DNA from: Clostridiales bacterium
GTDB taxonomy: Bacteria; Bacillota; Clostridia; Saccharofermentanales; Saccharofermentanaceae
Direction: 5' to 3'
Length of the DNA: 64,000 nt
Assembly (NCBI GenBank): GCA_017480325.1
Contig: JAFVAY010000016.1
Span: 18,315-82,314 of the forward strand
Below the pieces are notes generated by a model. That model was not told the origin of the DNA, ran no database searches, and saw only the letters and a program-made list of their open reading frames with translations. This document shows, one piece after another, positions 42,931-51,144 of the stretch. Positions within the stretch are counted from its first letter, which is position 1, and every line of letters starts with the position of its first letter. Both the position numbers and the translations under genes were made by a program.

Positions 42931-43644
42931 TTATAGGTTGTCATGCGCCCATACATCTATTCTTGCATTGCGGTTGTTCACGAAATCTCTGACAGTATTA
43001 ACATATTTTATATATTCCTCTGGAGTCTTAGGAAGAGGGTTGGAATAGAATTCTCCTGTGAATGGATACCAGTATAGAATCTCTGAGTAATCATCATTCA
43101 CAAGATCTTGAAGGAAGAAAAAATCAACATAACCCTTGAAGTCAACAAATGCATCAAAGAATGGCTTATAATCCATAAGGCAAGTAAACAAAGGACTCTC
43201 TTCGCCCTGATAGTATTTCCTTATGCATTCAAGTGTTAAGTCAAAACGGTCGCAAATTTTAACCAGCATTCCTCTTTTCTGATTTATCGACATCTTCCCT
43301 TTTGGTACATTTGCAGGAAAGATAATATCTCCTCCGATCGTGTATCCAAGACTCCTAAAATCCTCAATGAACATGGGATCAATTTGAGTGATGATATGCT
43401 GATATTTAGGCCAACGAGAAAAAGAATGAACGATACTATCACCAGAAAACCAGTAATCTGTCTCTCCTACTTTTGCATACAATTTCTCATTAAGCTCCAG
43501 TTTTTGCCCTGAAGGTAGTACCTTACTCCAAAGAAGTTTGTGGTATCTTCTGAGTGTTGGACTTGCGCTATCGGGATCTTTACCTTCAGGGGTATCTTTT
43601 CGCACATCAAATGTAATATCAATTATCGAATCCATATTAAACAT
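42931..43644 (-). CDS. DUF6994-like protein
   Basis: 237 residues. The opening FDVRKDTPEGKDPDSASPTL and RRYHKLLWSKVLPSG are characteristic of the family I know as DUF6994; YWFSGDSIVHSFSRW is a further conserved block. No catalytic motif or membrane segment is apparent. It overlaps the end of the upstream gene (43637-44272) by 8 bases, so the two are translationally coupled. AT-rich like its neighbours. Function unknown; the family is common in accessory regions. Confidence 0.7.
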   Translation of the reverse strand: MFNMDSIIDITFDVRKDTPEGKDPDSASPTLRRYHKLLWSKVLPSGQKLELNEKLYAKVGETDYWFSGDSIVHSFSRWPKYQHIITQIDPMFIEDFRSLGYTIGGDIIFPANVPKGKMSINQKRGMLVKICDRFDLTLECIRKYYQGEESPLFTCLMDYKPFFDAFVDFKGYVDFFFLQDLVNDDYSEILYWYPFTGEFYSNPLPKTPEEYIKYVNTVRDFVNNRNARIDVWAHDNL

Positions 43645-44272
43645 CTATATAATTATAATAATCACTGCAGAATCGCTGAGCAGTGCTGTCTTTAAGATTT
43701 TTGCTTATGATTCCTTTTTCGAGTCGGTTAGCAAATTCCTCTAATGAATCTTCCGAGAATCCAATGCCTTTGGCGGTGGTCTTAGCATCTTTAAGAAATT
43801 TATCCTTATTAAAGTACGGTTTTACCATAGCTTCTGAATTCAATATATTACTAGAAACAAGCATAACCATAGCATCTTTAAATCTCTTCTCGGATTTGAG
43901 AATTTTAAATTGCTCATATCTTACCTTATATGCATACCCATTAATGGGACCTGGTTCAATAGTCCATATAAACAACTGATTCAAATATCCCCATGCTTTA
44001 TCGTTTTGACCACTCTTTACATACATTGTTGCCAGCGATAAGCAGAAATTAAAACCATTCCATTCTGGTTTTTTAAGAAAATATTTTTCGTACACTGCAA
44101 GCCTTTTATCAAGGTCATGGTCTTTATTGTACTCTGCATCTGCTTTTTGGCATGCAGCAATCACTTTATCACTATCGCGAATGATTGTATCAATGTTTCC
44201 AATAGAATATGATAATGTCTTTTTTGCTGAGGCCTGAGTAGGTTTCTTTTGGAAAGAGTTAAGTAATCCCAT
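43637..44272 (-). CDS. TPR-like hypothetical protein
   Basis: 211 residues, no family recognised with certainty. The middle (about residues 60-125) looks like one or two TPR-type helical hairpins (CLSLATMYVKSGQNDKAWGYL). It lacks a signal peptide or membrane span. It is coupled with the DUF6994 gene and may supply its partner; otherwise nothing can be said. Confidence 0.6.
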   Translation of the reverse strand: MGLLNSFQKKPTQASAKKTLSYSIGNIDTIIRDSDKVIAACQKADAEYNKDHDLDKRLAVYEKYFLKKPEWNGFNFCLSLATMYVKSGQNDKAWGYLNQLFIWTIEPGPINGYAYKVRYEQFKILKSEKRFKDAMVMLVSSNILNSEAMVKPYFNKDKFLKDAKTTAKGIGFSEDSLEEFANRLEKGIISKNLKDSTAQRFCSDYYNYIDV

Positions 44273-44521
44273 ATAAGTTTTTCCTTGTAAACACAGTGGT
44301 GGTCTAATAATATTTATTATACATTACTGGTAAATCCCTCAGTTGTCCATGAATAATGAGAGCTTGCCAGCCCCAATACATAAGTCACTCAAATCATGAC
44401 TCGAACGCCGAGCGAGTCACACACACCCGAGATGCGCCCCAAAAAAGCACACCTCATAAAGAAAGCACCCCCCACAAAGGTCGCGCCCCCGGAAGGACCC
44501 CGAGGAGCAGGAACAAAAAAT
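44273..44521. other. gene-free, C-rich region
   Basis: About 250 bases left of the helicase gene's terminator. It contains a hairpin GACTCG/CGAGTC (about 44398-44419) and repeated AAAGCACNCC stretches. No open frame with a credible start is present on either strand. Confidence 0.5.
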
Positions 44522-44550
44522 AAGCCGCCTTGAGACTGGCTCAAGACGGC
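44514..44550 (-). terminator. terminator of the helicase gene
   Basis: On the minus strand GCCGTCTTGAG / CTCAAGGCGGC (one mismatch) is followed by TTATTTTTTG. Confidence 0.75.
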
Positions 44551-44639
44551 ATATCTTTGGGGTGCTGGGTAGTATGGTACAAGGTTGGTGACGAGCTCAC
44601 AGTTCCAATCGAATATCTGCTGATTGGTGTAGTTCTCGG

Positions 44640-45282
44640 CTACGGCCTTATCAGTCTATCACCTTCACTTAATTCCCCTTCGGCTATTGCCAGATCTATC
44701 GCGGCGGCGCAAAGAAGCTTGACCGTCGGCGTACTGGTGGGAAATCCCAGAGCTCTACCGGTCTCGATGATCAGCGCATCCCGGGGCATTCCGTACTGAG
44801 ACTTCGCGATATAGACGGCGGCGCAGGCGGCTTCCTGCACAGGCACTTCCTGTGGATCCCGAAGATCCGACGGCACCTCGGGTACGCGATAATACGGCAG
44901 AAGCTTTCCCACTTCTGAAGTTGATTTCCAGATAATTATTCGATCCCAATCAGGTGATTTGCCCGCAGATATATTCTGAATCGTGACAGGGAACCCGAAT
45001 CGTTTATATAGGTACTCGCACCTTTTACGAATCGGCTCGGTCTTCCGCTTGATCCCGCACGCCTCACAGAGTCTGTCAGTGAACGTATTTAATCCGATGG
45101 GAGCCTCGGCCTCAATAAGAGCCTTCGCCGCGCCCTCGAGGACGGAGAGATTAACTGGATCGGTAAACTCCGCCGCAGTAAAAGGAGGCAACGATATGTC
45201 AGCCCTATAGTATGAAGCTACGGGGCAATCGTTAAGATCATAAAGAGCGCTCGGGTCGCTCAGGTTAGATCCGTTTTTTTTT
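44640..45282 (-). pseudogene. C-terminal DUF3320 part of the large helicase, in the -1 frame after an A9 tract
   Basis: From the A9 tract the -1 frame is open without a stop (NGSNLSDPSALYDLND ... ISLPPFTAAEF) down to 44640, about 211 codons. Its content fits the C-terminal DUF3320 region of DUF4011-type helicases: a helical block VLEGAAKALIEAEAPIGLN with RLCEACGIKRKTEPI. It has no start codon with a ribosome-binding site (the first candidate is a TTG at 45191), so it should be made only as an extension of the upstream protein, by slippage on the A9 tract, or not at all. Confidence 0.75.
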
Positions 45283-48200
45283 GAGTATCCTCTTCGGAGG
45301 AGACATCAGCCGCTTCGGTACCCTCGGCTTTTTCTGAAGTCTCAGAGCTCTCCGTCTCCCTGATTGCCTCCACGCACTCTGCGATTACGCGATCAGGATC
45401 CTCCCACCACTCGATGGACCAGATCCTCTTGGTCTTCCACCCGAGACCATTAAGCATGGACGGCTGAGATATCTCACGCGCGGTAGCGGAGAAGTCGCCA
45501 CCGGAAGCGGCACCGTCGATGAGAAGTCCTAAGCAGTAGCTCCCCGCGTCGGGCGAGGACGATACGCCGATATCGACCTTGAAGCCTGACTTGCCGACAT
45601 TAGAAGTCGCATAATAGCCGGCAGTGTTCAGACGATTGCAGATGTCCTCGGCAAGGCCTCTGTACTTAAGACTTCGGTCGATGACGGGCGTCCCCGAAGC
45701 TCCGGCAGAACCGGTAGACACAGCACTCACGTCGGCATCCCAGAGCGCGTTGCCCTCGGTATACATGAGGAAACGCTTCAAGGCCTTAACGCCCTCTGAG
45801 GTCGCGTCACTTAGCTTGATCTGCTCAGGCTCCATGGAAGCGAACACCTTCATCTCGATACGGGAACGTGTGACGGCAACATTCAGACGACGCCAGCCGC
45901 CGTCCTTATTAAGAGGCCCGAAATTCATCGACACCTTGCCCTCTGCATCAGGTCCGTAGCCTACCGAGAAAAGTATCACATCACGCTCGTCACCCTGAAC
46001 ATTCTCAAGGTTCTTGATAAAGATCGCCTCTTCGCCGCCGTAAGCCCATTTCTCGAACTCGGAGTCGGTGCGGCAGACCTCGTCGATAAGGTCCTCTATG
46101 AGGTTTTGCTGCTGAATATTAAAGGTGACTACGCCGTAGGTGTAGCCTGATAATTTGCTGTCACGGCTGCGGCTCACAAGCTCGTTCACCACGGCTTGTG
46201 CCTCCACGGGGTTCGTGCGTGTCCTGCCGCTGTCGAAGATGCCGTTACACTTGACGAGCGTCGCTCTGGATACCACGTCATCCGCCGACGGGAAAGTATA
46301 AAGCTTGCTCTCGTAGAAGGATCTGTTCGAGAAGGTGATGAGGCTCTCGTGGCGGCTTCTGTAGTGCCACAGCAGCTTGGTCTGTGGCATGCCGACTGCG
46401 AGGCAATCGTCCAGGATGCTCTCGAGGTCCTCCGTCTCATAGTTGTCCTCGTCGAACACCTGCTCACGGAAGAAGGTGGTAGGCGGCATCTGATTCGGGT
46501 CGCCCACAATCACCGCGTGCCTGCCTCTGGCGATAACGCCCACGGCTTCGCTCGTAGGAAGCTGACTCGCCTCATCGAAAATCACCAGATCGAACATCGG
46601 CTCATCCGACAAAGCGATGAACTGCGCCGCAGACTTCGGGCTCATGAGCACACACGGCGTCAGCTCCAGAATGAGCTTCTCAATATCGCTGAATAATGCA
46701 CGAATCGATATACCGCGCCCGCGACTCTTGATGGCCTTCTGAAGCTTGCCGAGAGATGATGCGGAATTAGCCTCGATATTGATATCCGGGCGTCTTCTGA
46801 GGATCTCGAGGAAGATCTGCTGTCTCGTGATCTTCTCGAATTCATCGCTTAAGCTCTTAAGCTGTTGGATCTTCTCCTCGTAGACCTTGCCGCTGAAGGT
46901 GCTTAAGACCTCTGAGCCGTCGATTATAGAGCAGATCAGAAGCTTCGACCAGGCCTTCATGAAGGCTGGAACTATAGTATTCTCGTCCACGCGTCCTTCC
47001 TCGAAGGCGGAGACTACGGACGACAGCTTCAGGGCAGTACAGCTTGAAGCGGATCGGTTAAATATAGTTTTGGCTCTGATGGAGGCCTCGTTGGCACGGA
47101 TGTCGCTTACTAGTGAGCGTATGCTGTCGAAGGTCACGCCGGAAGCACCCTTATTAAGCGCGGCTATGCCGAGCCTGCCGTTAACGGCTGCCCTTGATGC
47201 GTCAAATTCCTTATAGGTCGCCATGAGTTCGGGAAGTGCCGCAGGAATGTTGCCCGATACATCGAAGCCCTTGCTTCCGTAGGTCGACTTGTAGGAATCC
47301 AGCGCGGCGATGTGCTTATCGAGCTCATCCGCAGCCTTGCCGGTCTTATCGAGGGATTTAACATTGTTATAAACCTTACTCAGGGCCATTGAACGCATGG
47401 GGCCCCACTTAGAGGCGGCACCGTCGTAGGAGGCCTTAAGAGCCTTTGGATCCTGTGCGAGGAAGCCTACGTCCCACGTGAGCAGCAGCTCGCGACGGGC
47501 GCCGAAGAAGCTCTCGATCAGCGCCACGGCATTCTCGACCGAAGCGATATCAGTTCCGATACTCATGGCAGGGCAGGAGGCCTTCACCGATGACACGGCA
47601 GCCGCCAGCTTATTTGTGGAATTAAGCAGAGCCTCAAGCTCCGGCTGCAGCTTGACCTTAGTATCCTGGCTGTAGTCGGTTGCCTTGACGTAGGGCAGAA
47701 TGCCACTCATTCCGCGACCTGCCGCGATAAGCTCGCCGAGCGCCGCTACGGAAGCATTGACGCGATCCTCTGTAAGCCCCTCGGCGAAGCCGTTTTCCAG
47801 GATGATATCGGGTGCTGACTCGTTCTCGGCGTAGATATTAAGCATCTCGTAGAGCGTGTAGCCCTCGGGGCGCCTGCGATTAAGCTCGCCTGCGTATTTA
47901 TCGAGTTCGTGGCGTCTGTCCTCGATGTCAGCCAGAGCCTTCTTATAATCCTCGCCGGAGCCGCCCTTAAGACGGACCTCGGCCGCCTCCTTAAGCTGAT
48001 CGAGCACGACGCCCTTACGAACCTTATTAGAGTGAAGTTCGAGACAGAAGGGTGCGATCCCGATCTTGTTCAGGCGCGTGTAAACCACGTCAAGCGCAGC
48101 CTTCTTCTCCGCTGCGAAAAGCACTTTCTTTCCATCCGCCAGCGCATTGGCGATCATGGAGGTGATGGTCTGGGATTTACCTGTTCCCGGAGGCCCGTGC

Positions 48201-49303
48201 AGCACGAAGCTGGAGCATTCCCTGGGTGTCTCGCCGTCGTGCGTGATGCCTCCGCTCGCTTTATATATAGCGTAAAGCTGTGAGTTGTCCGCGGATAGTG
48301 GCAGGTAGACCGAAGACTCGTCGGTGAAGCCCTCCGCCTGTTTCTCCATATCCTCGTACTGCCACTGAAGCTGTCCCTCGAGAAGGCTCTTAACTATGGC
48401 GTTCTTGGCGATCAGATCCCTGTGGCTGTGAAGATCGTTCCACATTACAAACTGCGAGAAGGAGAACATGCCGAGGACACAGGCGTCGGTCACCTGCCAG
48501 TCCTTCTTGGCTTCGACTATGCCCTTAAGCGTGTTGAAAATCCCCTTCACATCAACACCGCTTGCATCCTGCGGGGCGTCGCCCTCGAGCTCGGTGGTGA
48601 TGAAGTCGAAGTCTTTTCGAAGCTTCTCGAGAAGAGTGATGTTAATGACCGCATCCTCGTCGTTCTTACGCATAACGAACTTGCCCACGCCGAACTTACG
48701 CACAAGCTCCACGGGCACAAGCACGATGGGCGCGTAGTAGTAAGCATCCTTCTTATCGTCGCACCACTTCAGGAAACCGCAGGCGAGGAAGAGTGTGCCT
48801 GTGCCGTCCTCCTCCACCGCCGTCCTGGCGTTTCTGTAAAGCTTCTTAAGTCTGTCCTCCAGATCCTTCTCGGGAAGGCTCGAGTAGAGATTGTTGCTCG
48901 CGAGACCCTTTGCCAGTACATCTCTGAAGGCCTCGTTGTCCTCAAGATCCTCGATCTCATATTCCTTGGCAGGGATGGCAGGGGTTTTCTCAGGTTCGGG
49001 CTGCGTTGTTGCCTGTTCTTGCTGCTCGTTCTGTTGGGGTTGCTCGGGTGATGTCTCCTCCTCAGTCGGTGCGGGAGCGGGATCCTCTTTCTTGACCTCA
49101 CCGGCCTTGACGCGGGAGATTATGGCGTAATCCTTCTCGCTTGACAGGCTGTCTTCGATATCGCAGGCGGAGGTGACCAGAAGGGGGACCGTAGTGCCCT
49201 TCATCTTCACGTTAAGCAGGCTGTTACGGGTGCTTAAGTCCAGGAGCTTACGCTCCCACAGATCGAACTTCTGGTCTTCACGGGAAATGTCAGGTGACGC
49301 CAT
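45260..49303 (-). CDS. DUF4011 superfamily-1 helicase with nuclease-like domain, interrupted before its C-terminus
   Basis: 1347 residues in this frame. DUF4011 begins at residue 10 (LWERKLLDLSTRNSLLNVK); an acidic Glu/Gln/Pro insert lies around 70-115. The helicase core has Walker A GPPGTGKSQT, Walker B VIFDEASQLPTSEA, and motifs IV-VI near the end (NFGPLNKDGGWRRLNVAVTRS). A restriction-endonuclease-like domain follows (GYYATSNVGKSGFKVDIGV). The frame then ends four codons after an A9 tract, while the missing DUF3320 tail continues in another frame. ATG 49303 has AAGGAG 7 bases upstream. Proteins of this build are defence candidates; DNA or RNA target unknown. Confidence 0.85.
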   Translation of the reverse strand: MASPDISREDQKFDLWERKLLDLSTRNSLLNVKMKGTTVPLLVTSACDIEDSLSSEKDYAIISRVKAGEVKKEDPAPAPTEEETSPEQPQQNEQQEQATTQPEPEKTPAIPAKEYEIEDLEDNEAFRDVLAKGLASNNLYSSLPEKDLEDRLKKLYRNARTAVEEDGTGTLFLACGFLKWCDDKKDAYYYAPIVLVPVELVRKFGVGKFVMRKNDEDAVINITLLEKLRKDFDFITTELEGDAPQDASGVDVKGIFNTLKGIVEAKKDWQVTDACVLGMFSFSQFVMWNDLHSHRDLIAKNAIVKSLLEGQLQWQYEDMEKQAEGFTDESSVYLPLSADNSQLYAIYKASGGITHDGETPRECSSFVLHGPPGTGKSQTITSMIANALADGKKVLFAAEKKAALDVVYTRLNKIGIAPFCLELHSNKVRKGVVLDQLKEAAEVRLKGGSGEDYKKALADIEDRRHELDKYAGELNRRRPEGYTLYEMLNIYAENESAPDIILENGFAEGLTEDRVNASVAALGELIAAGRGMSGILPYVKATDYSQDTKVKLQPELEALLNSTNKLAAAVSSVKASCPAMSIGTDIASVENAVALIESFFGARRELLLTWDVGFLAQDPKALKASYDGAASKWGPMRSMALSKVYNNVKSLDKTGKAADELDKHIAALDSYKSTYGSKGFDVSGNIPAALPELMATYKEFDASRAAVNGRLGIAALNKGASGVTFDSIRSLVSDIRANEASIRAKTIFNRSASSCTALKLSSVVSAFEEGRVDENTIVPAFMKAWSKLLICSIIDGSEVLSTFSGKVYEEKIQQLKSLSDEFEKITRQQIFLEILRRRPDINIEANSASSLGKLQKAIKSRGRGISIRALFSDIEKLILELTPCVLMSPKSAAQFIALSDEPMFDLVIFDEASQLPTSEAVGVIARGRHAVIVGDPNQMPPTTFFREQVFDEDNYETEDLESILDDCLAVGMPQTKLLWHYRSRHESLITFSNRSFYESKLYTFPSADDVVSRATLVKCNGIFDSGRTRTNPVEAQAVVNELVSRSRDSKLSGYTYGVVTFNIQQQNLIEDLIDEVCRTDSEFEKWAYGGEEAIFIKNLENVQGDERDVILFSVGYGPDAEGKVSMNFGPLNKDGGWRRLNVAVTRSRIEMKVFASMEPEQIKLSDATSEGVKALKRFLMYTEGNALWDADVSAVSTGSAGASGTPVIDRSLKYRGLAEDICNRLNTAGYYATSNVGKSGFKVDIGVSSSPDAGSYCLGLLIDGAASGGDFSATAREISQPSMLNGLGWKTKRIWSIEWWEDPDRVIAECVEAIRETESSETSEKAEGTEAADVSSEEDTQKKTDLT
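45274..45282 (-). repeat. A9 homopolymer at the helicase frame break
   Basis: Nine A residues on the coding strand, the longest homopolymer I notice in the window. One extra A (or a -1 slip) restores a continuous reading frame through the DUF3320 tail. Confidence 0.9.
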
Positions 49304-49408
49304 GCGAATACTCCTTATCAATGAAAAACTTTCGTTCCCTAATTCCATTATCGGCAACATTTACATTATAATACTTGTTAAAGTTTTACGGGAGGAATCA
49401 TAAGTCGA

Positions 49409-50344
49409 ATGAGTAGAGAAGAGAAGGATAGAAGACTTGACAGTCTCGTTGACGAGATGAACGGTATCTACGAGGAGGTGGATATCCTGAATGCTCTCGG
49501 CAAGAGACGACTTCCTGACAGGGATAAGATAATCACTATAATCAAGGCCATAAGAAGACTGATGTTCCCCGGGTACTTCGGGCAGCAGTCCTTCGAGCAT
49601 ACGTCATCGCATTATTTCGCGGGGGAGATGATAAGCTCGGTTATCGAGGAGCTTAAGAAGCAGATCGTGATCGCCCTCATGTACGGAAGCGATGACGACA
49701 GAGTAAGTGATGAGATCTATACCAAGGCAGAGAAGATCTGCTACGAGTTCGCGGAGACCTTCCCCGAGATTCTAAGAGTCCTTCTTACGGACGTGCAGGC
49801 GGGCTACGACGGAGACCCGGCTTCAGGTAGCAAGGAAGCGGTGATCTTCTGCTACCCGGGCTTCAATGCGATTTTTATCTACAGAATTGCCCACGAGCTC
49901 TACACCAGGGGCGTGCCCTTTATCCCGAGAATGATGACCGAGTACGCTCACTCGAGGACCGGTATCGATATCAACCCGGGTGCCACCATCGGTGAGTATT
50001 TTTTCATCGATCACGGTACCGGCGTAGTTATCGGCGAGACCACGGAGATCGGCAACAACGTCAAGATCTACCAGGGCGTTACCTTAGGCGCGCTCTCCAC
50101 TCGTAAGGGTCAGCTCCTGTCCGGTGTCAAGAGACACCCGACTATCAGGGATAACGTAACTATCTACTCTAATGCGTCTATCCTCGGAGGAGAGACCGTA
50201 ATCGGTGCGAACTCCACCATCGGAGGCAACTCCTTTATCACCGAGTCCGTCCCGCCGAACACGAGAGTCAGCATCAAGAACTTCGAGTTGTCCTTCAAGG
50301 GTGAGGAGACGGACGTATCGTCGCCGTATGATTGGATAATCTGA
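49409..50344 (+). CDS. epsC: serine O-acetyltransferase (EpsC-type)
   Basis: 311 residues. An N-terminal helical domain (to about residue 145) precedes the left-handed beta helix: GIDINPGATIGEYFFIDHGTGVVIGETTEIGNN, with the catalytic His in FIDHGTG and repeated hexapeptides, ending in IGANSTIGGNSFITESVPPN. It acetylates serine for cysteine synthesis. No cysteine synthase gene is adjacent, and it is divergent from the helicase gene. A TATAAT at about 49369 gives the promoter. The ribosome-binding site GGGAGG is 13 bases from ATG 49409, longer than usual. Confidence 0.9.
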   Translation: MSREEKDRRLDSLVDEMNGIYEEVDILNALGKRRLPDRDKIITIIKAIRRLMFPGYFGQQSFEHTSSHYFAGEMISSVIEELKKQIVIALMYGSDDDRVSDEIYTKAEKICYEFAETFPEILRVLLTDVQAGYDGDPASGSKEAVIFCYPGFNAIFIYRIAHELYTRGVPFIPRMMTEYAHSRTGIDINPGATIGEYFFIDHGTGVVIGETTEIGNNVKIYQGVTLGALSTRKGQLLSGVKRHPTIRDNVTIYSNASILGGETVIGANSTIGGNSFITESVPPNTRVSIKNFELSFKGEETDVSSPYDWII

Positions 50345-50374
50345 GATAGTCAGAATGATGGATCGTAATCAACG

Positions 50375-50403
50375 CCACCGGGAATATTCTCGGTGGTTTT
50401 TCT
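50375..50403 (+). terminator. terminator of epsC
   Basis: Stem CCACCG (50375-50380) / CGGTGG (50391-50396) with a 10-base loop and a T5 run. Confidence 0.75.
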
Positions 50404-50453
50404 TCTTGTTAAGAGGGTGTGAACGCGAATTAAACTTTCTTTGACGTGTCATT

Positions 50454-50480
50454 TTGTCACTTTCGCGGGGGGGGTAAATT
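50454..50480 (+). promoter_or_regulatory. putative surface-protein promoter with a G8 tract in the spacer
   Basis: TTGTCA (50454-50459) and TAAATT (50475-50480) are separated by 15 bases that include eight consecutive G (50467-50474). Addition of two G would give the optimal 17-base spacer. Other hexamers downstream (TTAGAC/TATAGC) cannot be excluded. Confidence 0.45.
50467..50474 (+). repeat. G8 tract upstream of the surface-protein gene
   Basis: Eight G in a row, 50 bases ahead of the ATG at 50524. The only other G8 tract I notice in the window lies in the coding part of the same gene. Confidence 0.9.
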
Positions 50481-50523
50481 TAGTTAGACTAGTCAAAGAG
50501 TATTTATAGCGGAGGATAATAAA

Positions 50524-51144
50524 ATGAAGCATCGTAAACTACTTTCATTACTGCTTTCGGCGGTTATGGTGCTTAATGTGACGGGGACTGCAGCAGGGAC
50601 TATCATTGCAGATTCCGTTGAGGCAGAGCAGATCATCGAAGAAGAGGCTGTGGTGGAACAGGACGAAGAGATCTTCGATGAGATTGCTGAGGAGTCTGAG
50701 ATCTCCGACGAGATGATCGAAGAGAGCATCCCGGAGGATATTGAGGACGAGATAACGGAGATCCTTATCGAAGAGGAGGATACTTGCCCGTCAGAAGATG
50801 ATGATATTGCTTCAGTCGAGTTTTGGCAACAGGTTGATGTAAATGGAGTACAGATAACGGTATCTGCGGACAGCGGAGTTTTCCCGGAAGGCGCATATAT
50901 GACGGCAGCTTCTGTCGAAGATGCATCTGTGAATGCCCTGGTCGACGGGACCAGAGACGACGGGGTTAACGTAGTTTCTTCCCTTACATTTGATATTACG
51001 GTCTATGATGCAGCCGGAAATGAGATAGAGCCGGACACAAGCGTAGGCAATGTTTATGTATCCTTTACGGATGCAAGAGTATCCAACTCCAATCTTGATG
51101 TTGATGTGTATCACATCACGGCTGGGGGGGGTAGTAGAGCTTAA
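50524..51144 (+). CDS. N-terminal part of a large surface protein, frame broken at a G8 tract
   Basis: 206 residues in this frame. Signal peptide to about residue 28, then a very acidic region (about 30-100, Glu/Asp/Ile), then a beta domain typical of clostridial cell-surface proteins (VNGVQITVSADSGVFPEGAY ... VDVYHITAG). At residues 201-203 the frame runs through eight G and stops 5 codons later. The continuation (VVELNTDVYDD...) is open in the adjacent frame. With seven G the protein would be 1050 residues and intact. In the present state only this secreted N-terminal piece is made. RBS GGAGGATAA precedes the ATG. Confidence 0.8.
   Translation: MKHRKLLSLLLSAVMVLNVTGTAAGTIIADSVEAEQIIEEEAVVEQDEEIFDEIAEESEISDEMIEESIPEDIEDEITEILIEEEDTCPSEDDDIASVEFWQQVDVNGVQITVSADSGVFPEGAYMTAASVEDASVNALVDGTRDDGVNVVSSLTFDITVYDAAGNEIEPDTSVGNVYVSFTDARVSNSNLDVDVYHITAGGGSRA
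51124..51131 (+). repeat. G8 tract in the coding region of the surface protein
   Basis: Eight G following codon GCT (A200). Loss of one G joins the two open frames exactly. Confidence 0.92.

Noticed and set aside
45624..49130. Several open frames of 60-200 codons on the plus strand opposite the helicase gene
   Set aside because: All are antisense shadows of a long, clearly coding gene with recognisable helicase motifs.
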